Shown piece after piece: positions 1-9,795 of a DNA stretch of 17,500 nt. Source of the DNA: Theodoxus fluviatilis (Eukaryota > Mollusca > Gastropoda > Cycloneritida > Neritidae); contig JAWQFJ010000614.1 of assembly GCA_034096865.1 (NCBI GenBank), positions 67,501 to 85,000 of the forward strand. Direction: 5' to 3'. The position numbers and the translations under genes were made by a program. Position 1 is the first letter of the stretch. Each line of letters begins with the position of its first letter. Under the pieces are notes generated by a model. That model was not told where the DNA came from, did no database searches, and was given only the letters and a program-made list of their open reading frames with translations.

Positions 1-327
1 AACTCTGCGATGACTTCCGTCACTGTTTTCCACGGGTTACTATTTTCCACGCTACACGCCGTCAAGATGTTTCGTCTGTCGTTTGAGGTGCTGAGCGACG
101 ATATTCTCCAACACTTTCGTTACATATATATTGTCAGCACGACAGGTCGAAAGTCGTTGAATATGCATGTACATGGACATGGACTTTCCGTATTTTCGGC
201 ATTGGATCGTGTTTTTTTCACTGCAGATGAATTTGGCTGCTTCGGAGTGACCAGTTTAAAATGTGGCAGGAGATTTCCGAGAGTTTGTCAGCGTGCCGAT
301 TTAGGGCGAGCGTCGGATTTCCGTTCG
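1..327. other. No recognised gene at window start
   Basis: A plus-strand frame is open from about 10 to 360, but its protein matches nothing I recognise. It has no signal peptide, domain or repeat, and it runs into the 48-bp tandem duplication. I regard it as a chance frame. Confidence 0.5.
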
Positions 328-432
328 GATCGGCAGCCTTCCTTGCGCTACATCGTTTGAGGCGATGTCTCACTTGATCGGCAGCCTTCCTTGCGCTACA
401 TCGTTTGAGGCGATGTCTCACTTGATCGGCAG
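328..432. repeat. 48-bp tandem duplication, 2.2 copies
   Basis: Two copies of a 48-bp unit lie at 328-375 and 376-423, starting GATCGGCAGCC, followed by nine bases of a third (424-432). By eye the two full copies are identical. Each holds a small hairpin, ACATCG and CGATGT around a TTTGAGG loop. Because 48 is divisible by three, a minus-strand frame reads through as a repeated 16-residue block, which is a side effect and not evidence of a gene. Perfect identity suggests a recent slippage or unequal exchange event. Confidence 0.93.
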
Positions 433-578
433 TAGTGGAGAGAGAGAAGCTTGAGGAGCTGTCTGTTTGCACATGGTATTCACAATAAATGTTATTCTTT
501 CACGGCAGACTGATGACTTAAAATTCACCAACATGCATCTCCAGAAAACACAATGGGCGACCTTGTCAAGTATTCTAA

Positions 579-752
579 GAATTTGTCACTTTCAAATCTT
601 ATGAGAAGGTGAAGACATGTGTTTCTTGTAGGTCATGCGATAAGGACAAACGTGTTTTTTCACGATCTATTCCAAAACTGAAAACGCCATTCAACATTAC
701 TGTTGACGAGCTCGATGCCTTGCTGCCATTGACCTCAGGTCGATTTATTTGA
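579..752 (+). pseudogene. Short cysteine-bearing coding-like remnant
   Basis: The stretch between the stop at 576-578 and the stop at 750-752 is open for 57 codons. It reads like real protein: a cluster of three cysteines spaced C-x2-C-x2-C (TCVSCRSCDKDKR), then SIPKLKTPFNITVDELDALL. A second frame, offset by one base, opens immediately after (733-1083) with acidic, glutamine and arginine-rich residues. The pair could be one coding segment broken by a frameshift, or two chance frames. I do not recognise a family. There is no start codon of good context, so it is either an exon fragment or a decayed repeat-encoded gene. Evidence is composition only. Confidence 0.2.
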
Positions 753-880
753 CCAAAGGCTCTCTGCACAGGAATCCCAAGAGGAACGCTATGGTCGGAG
801 ACGCGTTGTCGTCACTTTCGGACGGGCCAACCGAAAAATCATAATAGTCGCTAACTTTGCAGAATATAGTGGAATCCATG

Positions 881-1803
881 GAAGACGGATGTGTCCATAC
901 TTTTTGATGAATAAAGATCCGTCGATGATGGTTAAAAATAGCATAAAGCCATTAAGATGGTTTGGTTACAACTATGAATCATCGAGAATATTGATGATGG
1001 ATAAGTTTTACTTTTATCATTTGTATACAGACCCGAAAACGATTTGTAAGCAAACGCTGGTCGAGGGAGGTGTCCTGACGCCGTAGCTGGCAGACGTGCA
1101 CTATCGAAGAGTGACGAATAAGGAAACCTGTCGGCGACTGGAGTCACAGCTACGTTCTTCAATCAGCAGTCCATATAAACGGCCGCATTTGTTTAGCCGA
1201 CAGCGGTTTCAAATTGAGCTCCATTTGTTGTGATGGGTCGGCGATCGCTGGTCATCGTCAAATTATCGCACACCAACCGCGCGGATCGGCTTCTTCATTC
1301 TCGCCACGTCAGGCAAACGAAAGTGTTCATTCAGTTCAGAACTATAGACCGTTATCGGATTTCGTAAAGAGCTTTACAACATACATAGAATCATACTTTT
1401 ATCAAAATCTATGCTTTGCTACGATTAGTGATAGACAGTTCACGAGTTCATGAGCGCGAAATTGGTCACCACATTAATTTTTGTGCGCGACAGCGAATCA
1501 CTACCGCTTAAAGCGAATGCTGTCGCGGATAGGCACTGCTGATTGAAGAACGTAGCTGTGATTCCAGTCGCCGACAGGTTTCGTTATTTATTACAGTTCG
1601 ATTGTGCATGCCTGCCCCCGACCTATCAGGGTGTTTGTTAAATCATTTGGGGGTCTGTGTAAAAATCATACAATTAAAACTTTTCCATTCTCAATATTCT
1701 CTGTGATTTATAGTTGTAATCACACTGTCTCCATAGTCTATGCAATTGATTTACCATCATCGACCGATCTTTATTCCTCAAATGCACGGACACATACTCT
1801 TCT
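881..1803. repeat. Long inverted repeat pair (fold-back structure)
   Basis: The reverse complement of about 881-1170 aligns along its length with about 1535-1803. The inner 48 or so bases (1123-1170 against 1535-1582) are nearly identical, beginning ACTGCTGATTGAAGAACGTA. The outer 200 bases keep shorter matching blocks such as TCAATATTCTC, ATAGTTGTAA, CCATCATCGAC, GATCTTTATTC and GGACACAT, at perhaps three-quarters identity by eye. The spacer is about 364 bp (1171-1534). The best conservation is at the inner, facing ends, which is unlike a typical transposon whose outer termini are most constrained. Two copies of one dispersed repeat in head-to-head orientation is therefore as likely as a single fold-back element. 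No target-site duplication was identified. Confidence 0.8.
1486..1527. other. Perfect 9-bp hairpin in the fold-back spacer
   Basis: CGCGACAGC at 1486-1494 pairs with GCTGTCGCG at 1519-1527. A second palindrome, CGCTTAAAGCG, sits inside the loop. It lies just inside the right arm of the inverted repeat pair and may belong to the same element. Confidence 0.6.
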
Positions 1804-2149
1804 GCTGTATGCATTTTAATTCTCATCCGTGGCTGCTACTCTTTTTAGATTAACCTCGATGAACCCGTCTAGGGGCATTGTCCTTTGTTATGACTACCTT
1901 CCCACATTCCGTGAATGCGGTTGTCGTTCTTACGCGGCAAGTTTTCTGGGTCCCACCGCTATGAACTGGCTGACTTTCTAAGGGCTTCAAAGAAGCATAT
2001 AAGCTTCCTGAACAATTCACAAGCTCCATTTTTTGTGCAGACGACATCCAGAGGAACGAACACAAGACACCCGAGCGAAGCTGCGTATGCTTGATCACAA
2101 AGCCGACACGATTGAGAAACTCTTTTACATACTCCCCGTTGTTGCTGTC

Positions 2150-2150
<1 letters not shown>
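1804..2150. other. No recognised gene
   Basis: Short frames exist on both strands between about 1850 and 2275. None resembles a known family, and the plus-strand one depends on the CTG repeat that follows. Confidence 0.5.

Positions 2151-2185
<35 letters not shown>
2151..2185 (+). repeat. (CTG)n microsatellite
   Basis: An uninterrupted CTG run of nearly 12 units, preceded by an imperfect GTTGTTGCTGTCT lead-in. The poly-alanine and poly-leucine frames it generates are artefacts of the repeat. Confidence 0.97.
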
Positions 2186-2272
2186 ATTCTTTGCATTCCT
2201 TCACTGCAGCACACAGCCATGACAGGAAGGCGTACTATTCCTTGGTGCAATTGGTTTCAGATTTTATTTATT

Positions 2273-2284
2273 TAAAAAAAAAAA
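2273..2284. repeat. A-run
   Basis: Twelve consecutive A bases. There is no clear retroposon body or polyadenylation signal directly upstream, although ATTTATTTA precedes it. Confidence 0.7.
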
Positions 2285-2975
2285 ACGTCGACCTCATGCG
2301 TGACAATGTACTTTGTCAGTTAAGTTTTGGGGGTTGTATTATGGTCTTGATTGTTGCGTTTATGTGAATCACATTTCAATGCACAAGGTTGATATTTCGA
2401 CTTCGCATAATTGCGTCTGATGATTCGTATTGAATACGTTTGAGTGTCTGAAAACGGAATCAGATTCTAAAATATTCGGTCAAGGTGTTATTTCTGGCTA
2501 AGGATGGCGTTATATATTCAAATAATTATGTTAAAATCAAATCATATTGACAGTTTATCATTTGTCAAATTTATCAACACACACATCTAACACTTTCGTA
2601 AAATTTGCAAATACAAGCGCATATGTAATGCTTTAAACATCTTTTTAATAATTCCAATTCCTATCAGACAAGTTCAAATGCTTTTTCACGAAGAGCTGCA
2701 TCGCTCAATGGGTTGTGTGTGAAGCTTTTGTACGTGTAATCCTTGAAGTTGAGTAGACTGCTTCAGCAAGGCATTACACATTACAGGGGTGCAGTTGCTC
2801 GCATTTACGCAACAAACCACTTTAGCACACACACACCCGTACAATTCACGGCCGCACTTCAAGTGAGGTTTGGTCCCCACTCTTCTAAACTGCCGGCAGA
2901 TCAGTCTGATATGAACCAGGTGACCAGTGGCCACGCTGCTTCCGGGCAAATAAGCGCGTCCATCGATTGCTGCCA
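2285..2975. other. AT-rich stretch without genes
   Basis: Ordinary AT-rich sequence in the first 400 bases. The minus-strand frame covering 2686-3087 is unrecognised and simply crosses the left 51-bp inverted repeat copy. Confidence 0.55.
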
Positions 2976-3026
2976 GGCCTGTCAAACAAAACGGCGGGTC
3001 CCTAAAAATAGCTCCGGCGCAGATAC
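2976..3026 (-). repeat. 51-bp inverted repeat, left copy
   Basis: Starts GGCCTGTCAAACAAAACGGC and ends GGCGCAGATAC. Its reverse complement matches 3446-3496 at 50 of 51 bases. The match stops abruptly at both ends of both copies. Confidence 0.93.
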
Positions 3027-3205
3027 TTTCATTGGTCAATATTAATAGATCTAATGTCACTTTCGCGGTAGAAGGCTTTTTCGCCATGCTGATTGGACAG
3101 TTGGTTCGCGCCTATCTACATTTGCATTTCGGAGGGTTTCCCAGGTCTTATAAAGTCAATGGACGATTTTCCCGATTTCTATTTCTGGCGACGACTTTGT
3201 GGATG

Positions 3206-3236
3206 CCCCCCCTCCCCCCCCCCCCCCCCCCCCCCC
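3206..3236. repeat. C7-T-C23 homopolymer tract
   Basis: Seven C bases, one T, then 23 C bases, followed by a short CT-rich tail to about 3260. Length in any assembly is likely approximate because such runs are hard to sequence. The poly-proline frames through it are artefacts. Confidence 0.95.
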
Positions 3237-3445
3237 GCTCCTCCCCTCCATCTCAACTCCCTTGCGGCTGGCCATGTGTCAGTGTAACCCGAGATGGCCA
3301 GCATTGAGCTACAGACTGGCGAGTTCTGCGAGACTGGTCACTGCCGGTTAAAGTTTGCAAAGAGGTCAATCCCAGCGTTGCTTGAGGAGCTGGGCCACAA
3401 GCACAAGAGTTGCGTCCCTTGCTTTGGTTTTCCACATCTATTTAT

Positions 3446-3496
3446 GTATCTGCGCCGGAGCTATTTTTAGGGACCCGCCGTTTTGTCTGACAGGCC
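3446..3496 (+). repeat. 51-bp inverted repeat, right copy
   Basis: Starts GTATCTGCGCCGGAGC and ends CTGACAGGCC. It is the near-perfect reverse complement of 2976-3026 (one mismatch, the C at 3487). If the two are terminal repeats of one element, the element would be 521 bp. The flanks beyond GGCC do not show an obvious target-site duplication. Confidence 0.93.
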
Positions 3497-3653
3497 CCGT
3501 CTCCTCACAAACGCAAAGTGCGTTGCGTGGGTCAGCCTTGGTCAGCCAACATGGCGGCAACATCTCCTATGCGCCCCAGACCGTGCAACCTGTCGTCGCT
3601 GCTCGGTCACAACTCCTTCCCTGGACACACCCGAGGGAGAGAGATTTGCTTTT

Positions 3654-3707
3654 CAGACACACACGAGTAAAATACGTGTGTGGGTCTGTTTGTTTGTTTG
3701 TTTGTTT
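3654..3707. repeat. CACACG hairpin followed by (TTTG)n
   Basis: CAGACACACACG (3654-3665) can pair with CGTGTGTGGGTCTG (3675-3688), with a two-base bulge and a nine-base loop. It runs directly into five units of GTTT (3688-3707). Confidence 0.8.
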
Positions 3708-4740
3708 AAGATGTGTCAAATAAGCTAATAAGGAAGACGTCGAGCCGGTGCAGGCCGCATGTTTCACTACCCATTTTCGAAGGCAGTGTGTGCGCCCATG
3801 ACCTTTGGCGTCCTCAGTGGACTATCCATCAAGGTTGTGGCGGACGTCTCTTATCTAAGCAGTCATGCTATGCTGGGCGATTGTGGCAACAAGAACCTCT
3901 TTCTTCAAGCACCAATGCAAACACTAGGAAGGACTTCACGGAGACTCTTGAACAAGCTTGAAATCCCAGTGCTGATGTAACTTGGATGAGTTCATGGCAT
4001 CTGATTCGCATGTATTGTGTAATTGCCCTGTAATTGGCTTGTGGCCTGCATAATAAAAATTTTCAGCCGTGCGTTCCTTCGCTTGCTTACACTATCGAAA
4101 GTGTAGTGGGTGAGGACAACCTTTTCGATATATATGCATTCTGGCTGTCTTTGCGGTTCAGGACATGCATTACAGCATTAAATGACGAGCCGATTGCACC
4201 TTTTTCCCTTGGAGACAATTCTTTTGGAATAACTTTTATCAAATGTGTGCGTACAATGGACATTTCTAGTGTTAAATACTCTTAGAAATATCAGTTCAAA
4301 AGATACTTTGATAGAATATGCACTTTCATGCATGGTGGCTTGATTGTTTCCCCTGGCAACTGTCGCGGACCAGCCATCGGTCTCAGATACATATGAAAAT
4401 ATTGTTGACGATGACGTAGGCGTTAACAGTCTTGTGTTGAAATAACTTTTTGTCTATGTGCAAAACTACATGCTTTGTACGTAGAATTAACATAAAAAGT
4501 CATGATGGCCGAGTACTAAATTGATTGTAACAAAGCATGTACACTTTAAGAAAGAAGAGAGACTATGAATGCATATACACGGATGGCTCGAAATAAATCT
4601 TTGATACAAAGACTTTACATCGAGCAGTTGGTACACAAGCAACAATATATGAAAAGACAAAGAGAGAACCAGATAAGCTTAAACATAATTATAGTTGTAT
4701 GCCAAGACGTCATGGAGAATGGTGAGAGAGATGAGGTCTG
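3708..4740. other. No recognised gene; one 12-bp inverted repeat
   Basis: Several frames of 66 to 83 codons occur on the plus strand, none recognisable and none with splice or start context that convinces. TACATGCTTTGT (4467-4478) and ACAAAGCATGTA (4530-4541) form a perfect 12-bp inverted repeat with a 51-base loop. Confidence 0.5.
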
Positions 4741-4839
4741 GAATGGGGTGCTGGTGGGGTGGTGAGAGGCGGTGAGAGGGGGTGGGGTGGTGGTGGTGGT
4801 GGGGTGGTGAGAGGTGGTGAGAGGGGGTGGGGTGGGGGC
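4741..4839 (+). repeat. G-rich 45-bp duplication with quadruplex potential
   Basis: A GGGGTGGTGAGAGG unit at 4756-4800 is repeated at 4801-4838 with one or two changes. Each copy holds GGGGG, GGGG and several GG runs separated by T or A, which fits the intramolecular G-quadruplex pattern on the plus strand. The His, Pro and Thr-rich minus-strand frames over it are artefacts. Confidence 0.88.
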
Positions 4840-5303
4840 AATCTTTCCCTCTTCTACGATCAATGATTGTGGCGGAGGACATACACTGCTCTATGTGACT
4901 CTACATGTAGAAAACAAACAACAATATCGCCAATGTTTTAGACTGACTAGTTCAAGACTTCTTGGTCAAAAGTGTCGTCGTCGTTGTCGTTATCGCTTGT
5001 TTCACGTTTTTCACCGTCGTAGCCGAACTTACTTGCTGTACTAATGTCAAACTTCCCTCATTGCATAATTTTTTTTGAATGGAACAAGTCACAACATTCA
5101 TGCTAGATCTAAGGTTTAAAACCATTGTATTTGAAATCCAGATGGATAAACTTTCTGGAAATGGAGACTTGATTTGTGACACATCGAATACACTTGAAAC
5201 TGAGGAGATCTCGAGGCCTGCCAAACATGGCCATGGACACAACTGAAATGGCAGGGTTACGTAGTTCTGGCAGAGGTATGAAACAAAGCAACGAGTGAGA
5301 GCG

Positions 5304-5306
<3 letters not shown>
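4840..5306. other. No recognised gene
   Basis: Mixed sequence with a small CGT-rich patch near 4976-4990. The minus-strand frames crossing it begin in the GA repeat that follows. Confidence 0.5.

Positions 5307-5369
<63 letters not shown>
5307..5369 (+). repeat. (GA)31 microsatellite
   Basis: Pure alternating GA for 63 bases. Frames of repeated Ser-Leu across it are translation artefacts. Confidence 0.98.
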
Positions 5370-5370
<1 letters not shown>

Positions 5371-5529
5371 ACAATAATTGTCACTTGACTCTATTTGTCG
5401 ATGATAGTTTGATACCATTCCGTCATAAGGGAAATTAATACATTGAAGTATTTTCCTTTCTGCTGACAGATATTAACAGAATATCATCATAAACATGATC
5501 GAATATTGAGATAGTTCCTTTCAGGACGA

Positions 5530-5556
5530 TTTTTCTTCTTCTTTTTTTTCTTCTTT

Positions 5557-5587
<31 letters not shown>

Positions 5588-5591
5588 GGGG
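5530..5591 (+). repeat. T-rich tract ending in T13 then G25
   Basis: A TTC and T-rich stretch runs to a 13-base T run (5554-5566), followed without a break by 25 G bases (5567-5591). The G run has intermolecular and intramolecular quadruplex potential. Its exact length is uncertain for the usual sequencing reasons. Confidence 0.95.
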
Positions 5592-5770
5592 AGAGGAGGC
5601 ACGTAGAGACGTTGAACCAACACTCTCACAGTTACACAGAGGGGAAGGTGCATAATAGATGTTCATCTTATACAATAACATTCGTTCATGAGCACACAGG
5701 ATTACTACATATAGTAATGACACAGGGTAGTCGCTGATAGAGAAATGGCAAGATGTAATCCAGATTTATC

Positions 5771-5869
5771 CCGTCCCAGAGATTGAACCACGGCATTGCG
5801 CCTCGCACATAATCAAGCGCCAAAGATCGCTCGCCTAAATCCTCCTGTCAAAAGACAGGTATAGGCGAG
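5771..5869 (-). mobile_element. Probable tRNA-derived SINE head
   Basis: Read on the minus strand, GGTTCAATCTC (5789-5779) is close to the RNA polymerase III B-box consensus, and TAGGCGAGCGA (5837-5827) is a one-mismatch A-box. The spacing puts the B-box near tRNA position 56 when the A-box is set at position 8, as expected for a tRNA with a slightly long variable region. Between them lies GGCGCTTGATTATGTGCGAG, which resembles the anticodon region typical of tRNA-derived SINEs. The 5' end overlaps a strong hairpin: CTCGCCTA and TAGGCGAG flank CCTGTC-AAAA-GACAGG (5830-5869). The acceptor ends do not pair convincingly, so a working tRNA gene is unlikely. The 3' limit of the element, toward about 5640, was not resolved. 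Confidence 0.4.
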
Positions 5870-6397
5870 TAGAGGTTGAGGAGTTGACAATGCACTCATA
5901 GAGGAGGGGAGACTACTGGACTTGCGGCTGCCAGGATCTGTTGATCCACACCGTAAATATGATTGAAGGCTGAAAGCTTTTTCATCCCACGCTGTTAACA
6001 TTATATTGACTCAAACTGATTGAGTTTGCCGAGTTCATGTGAGCACAGTAAAAGAACTTGTCATCTCCCTTCAAACTGTTTCAAGCCGAAGCTGGGGTGG
6101 TGGTGTGTGGAATGCTCGAATGTTCTGTGGGCTGTTGCGCAAACTGTTTCCTAAGTTCAACGTCACCTTGAGAAACGCATGTTTTTACTGACAATCCCTA
6201 TGGTTGAATTCTTGATTCTGCGAAACCATCGGACTCCACAGACCTCAGTAGGTCGGCCTTGGAGATGAGCGTCACGGCCATTAAAAATACATGGCGTCAA
6301 CCACTGTAATTTTCATCGGTCTGAAGCATACGCATATCAAGCGAGAGGACAATGGTGGTGCTGCCCCACATAGTGGACAAATCACGGGACCATTACA
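5870..6397. other. No recognised gene
   Basis: Unremarkable sequence. Short frames start near 6281 on both strands but match nothing I know. Confidence 0.5.
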
Positions 6398-6480
6398 ATG
6401 TCTTCCCGGATGGCTGAGCTGTCGATCAAGGCTACACAAGCTTGGCGCCTTCGTCTCTGGGACTTGTGTTTGTGTAATGT
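6398..6480 (+). mobile_element. Weak tRNA-like segment
   Basis: TGGCTGAGCTG near 6411 matches the A-box pattern of Ser and Leu type tRNAs. About 40 bases on, a poor B-box candidate (CCTTCGTCTCT) appears. The B-box lacks the invariant GTTC core, so this is only a possible decayed SINE head. Confidence 0.15.
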
Positions 6481-6527
6481 GATCCAGTCGCTTCAATTGC
6501 ATAGTGTATGTGGCCTTAATGAGTGTC

Positions 6528-6609
6528 AGCATCATCGCCGTTGTCATAGTCGCCGTCGGCATCATCACCATCGTGAACGTCGTTGTCTTCGTCCTCGTCG
6601 TCGTCGTGC
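6528..6609 (+). repeat. Degenerate CGT/CAT triplet region
   Basis: Imperfect triplets of CGT, CGC, CAT and CTT, tightening to (CGT)n at 6594-6607. On the minus strand this is ACG/ATG, the same motif family as the GAC/GAT mosaic at 14484-15000. Confidence 0.75.
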
Positions 6610-9600
6610 CTGTGAGGGTTAACTCATGTTAAGAAAATCGACAATGATTATTCAGTGAAAGAACAACCAAGAAGTTGTGCTTAACCAAGTGGCGAGAGCA
6701 CTCAAGTTTGAATTTATCATTTCGCTGTCTAACCATGTACAGGACAGTCGAGATAAGAAATCAAAGTTTAGTTATTGCATGCAATTATTGGTGCGTTTTC
6801 CATGAACAGTCTTAGATTTGTGTGACACACAATTTACGAAGAGAAAATGTTAAACATTTCCATTCGTCATAGTGCTGACCAATAGGCACTGGTCAGTCGA
6901 GCATCACGACGACAAAGCGGGATGTACGCTTTTGTATCCGCTTTGAAAAGTTTGACAATCTTTGTGGCTTAGAACATAAATACAATATCTTGATTTCTTC
7001 TTCCTTTTGAAAACAGTCAAAGTCGGAGGAAATAGTTTAATCGGATAACGTTTCTCATTCCTAAGTCAAATAGCTTCCTAGACAAAAGCCAGATGTTAAT
7101 GTTATGAACGAAACGACCAAGAACTGGCCAAACAGCGACCCTCACTATGACTCCCATTTATTAGAATGAACATCTACAATTTTCTCAGGCATTGACAACT
7201 CCACAAATTCTGATGCACTAAAGAAGTACTTTCACAATGAAATCAAAGTTGTTTTTTAGATGTCGAAGAGGTTATGCGAACACTTCAAAGTCAAGGTACA
7301 ACCCACAGACTGCACGGCTGAGTCCTTTAATGTTACTCACTACTGCAAAATCCTTTGTTGTGGATTGCAGGTTTCTGATCCAGAGTAGCGCTACAAAACG
7401 AACCTACCTCTAACTACTCATAAGGTACCACTCCGTATCGGAAGTTTTGACAAGCAATCTTCTTTGACACATGGCTGTTTGTCTTCATACGTTAGTACTT
7501 TGCACAAGAGTTTGTGGGTTCATATTTTGTCGTGCTTCCTTCAAAATTGTTAAACAACTGCATGTTGAATAAAAACCATAAATTTCTTGAAAAAATAACA
7601 CAAACTAATCTTTGGACATAGATTTTGAATGTTGCTGAACGTACCATGGCAGTGCGAAAAAATAGAGACAACGTATACAACTAAGTGACACATGTGTGAC
7701 CTGTTCTGGCGAAAAAATAGTTGGGTAGATTTTTGAAGGTACTCACACAAACACTTAGTTAAAAAGTTCATTACTTTTCTTTTAATTTAATAACTAATGT
7801 GTTGCAGTAACTCGAAAAATGACAAACGTTATGACCAGTTAAAGAGCATAAATCCGAAGGAAAAAAACGCATAAAAAAGTATGTTAAAGTTAGACCTTTT
7901 TCACAAAACATATGTAAAACAATAGATGTTTTTGACACAGCAACCGAAAAAATAAGTTTTTAATGCTATTTTCAAGCGGAATTCGTTAACATCCTAACAG
8001 TATGTGATACTTGTGTCTTGTCTATCGGAAATTTGCCACAAAAAACTCGTTTCATCTTAGATAGACTCCAGCTACTCTTTCTTAGCCAAACAGCAAAAGT
8101 GCCTCAGAGACTCAACCATGGTTTTGCCAGAACAGATAACGGTTTGGCCGAGGCAAAGCACGAGGCAGTCCAGTCGTGGGACCAAGGATGCACGAGCCTC
8201 ACACATTATCTCCTCGCCGCCGAGGGCTGTCGTTTCTATGACGACATTGTCTACGTCACAGGACACTTAATCACTCCTCTGCCAAGCGAGAAGGGCGTTT
8301 GTCTCAGGATACAGTTTACTCTGCAATTTTCTAATTGCGTGCTTTGCTGGTTATGAAGGTCTTAAGAGTTTTCAGATTATTATTGGTATAGCTGTAGCAA
8401 CGCGAAGAGATGAAACTAAAAGCGTAATCAATACTGGCATTTACTGCCAGAGCAAAACCGATAATGTCAGTAATTAAAGAAGCGGTCGATCCATAGATGC
8501 TGGTTTTCTTGCAGGCCTTCTTGTTGCGCACATCTGATGACGAATTGCGCAAAAAGAGTGACTTTATGCTAAACACGCATCGAGCGCTAGAGATGCTTGC
8601 ACCTACGGCGAGAAGAAACAATCAACTGACAGTTACCAGTAATGGCAAAATCGATCAGCGAGGCCTTACGTCAGCGTCCTTTCTTTCCATACTCCTGTCA
8701 ACCCTGACGTGCTCAACCCCTCATATGATTTCAGTAGTGGTCATTAGTAGCGGAAAGAAAATATAAACCCGAAGTTATCGTCAATATTTGGGAGAACATA
8801 AGTGACGAGAATGTGTAAAATGAGGATATACATGTAGATACAACGCATTCCTAAAGAACGTCTGAAAAACGAAATTCTGCTTTCTGTACACACGTTTTTA
8901 GTGGTAGCAACAAACACAATGAACACTGCTCATGAACACAACACGACTAGAAGTTGATACATGCAGAATCTACGACAGAAACTGCGAACTGAGGTAAAAA
9001 TCCACACCTTCTAATATCTTATTGTCAGCAGCATCTCAAGGAAATGATTTTGTTTGAATAACAAAATACCGTTTTGTTGTCCATGAAGTCATTTGGTGTG
9101 GATCAGGTGTTTAATTCGAACGCAAAGGAGTGTCTAATTATGTTCTCATAATGATCTTCACAGGCACCGTAATATTGGTAGTTGTTGCAAACTTCGTGCC
9201 AGATCTAGAAAGATCTCAGGGATCGTTAAGGATGCCATCCAGTGGTTAATAAAGTACAACCATTCTTGTGAAAATGTCGATCATGTCATGAAGTTAAATG
9301 CTCTTTGGAATTTTACGAATTTTACACATTCATTCACTGGTGTGAAATTTGAAGACAACGTTAAAGACAAGAGAAAACTTACAAGTAACTTTCTCCAAGT
9401 CAAATACATTTCCAGAAATACAAAATACACATCCGAACTACGTTCTTGCTTGCAAATTTGTTATGTTATTGTGTCAAACATTTACGAAGTTTTGAATTGA
9501 CCATTCAAATGCACAGGCGATTAGGAAATGAATAGAATTCTTATAATACGATCTCAAGATCAACAAAGTGAAGTACTACACCACAAAAAACCCCACGAAG

Positions 9601-9795
9601 ATGACAATTTCCTAAAAGATTTGAATGCACCCGTTAATCCTATCTTTGAAAAAAGGTAAATCAGGGAATTACAACTGGCTACAGATTCAAAGTTTCGGGG
9701 CCAAGAAACCATGCTAAAATCTGAAAACCACGCAAAACAACTGAATAAATTTGAAGAAGACGATATCAAAACTGAAAAGAAGATTTGATCCTTAC
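6610..9795. other. Long quiet AT-rich stretch, likely intron or intergenic
   Basis: No repeat longer than a few tens of bases and no recognisable protein. A 7-bp hairpin (CTGACCA and TGGTCAG) sits near 6873. The stretch around 8090-8300 is richer in G, C and CpG, with open frames on both strands that I cannot assign. The minus-strand frame 8331-8621 ends with a segment vaguely like a seventh transmembrane helix (see findings). If the minus-strand exon at 9796-9880 is real, at least the first part of this region is its first intron. Confidence 0.5.

Noticed and set aside
328..432. CRISPR-like direct repeats
   Set aside because: The 48-bp copies are directly adjacent with no spacers, and the window is eukaryotic.
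1990..2060. A plus-strand FCADD string resembling the reverse transcriptase (Y/F)xDD box
   Set aside because: The neighbouring residues do not match any retroelement motif, and the frame runs into the CTG repeat.
2033..2275. Plus-strand frame with a poly-alanine run
   Set aside because: It depends on the CTG microsatellite and shows no other protein-like feature.
8018..8356. 112-codon plus-strand frame in the more GC-rich patch
   Set aside because: The opposite strand is also open, no domain is recognisable, and no start or splice context supports it.
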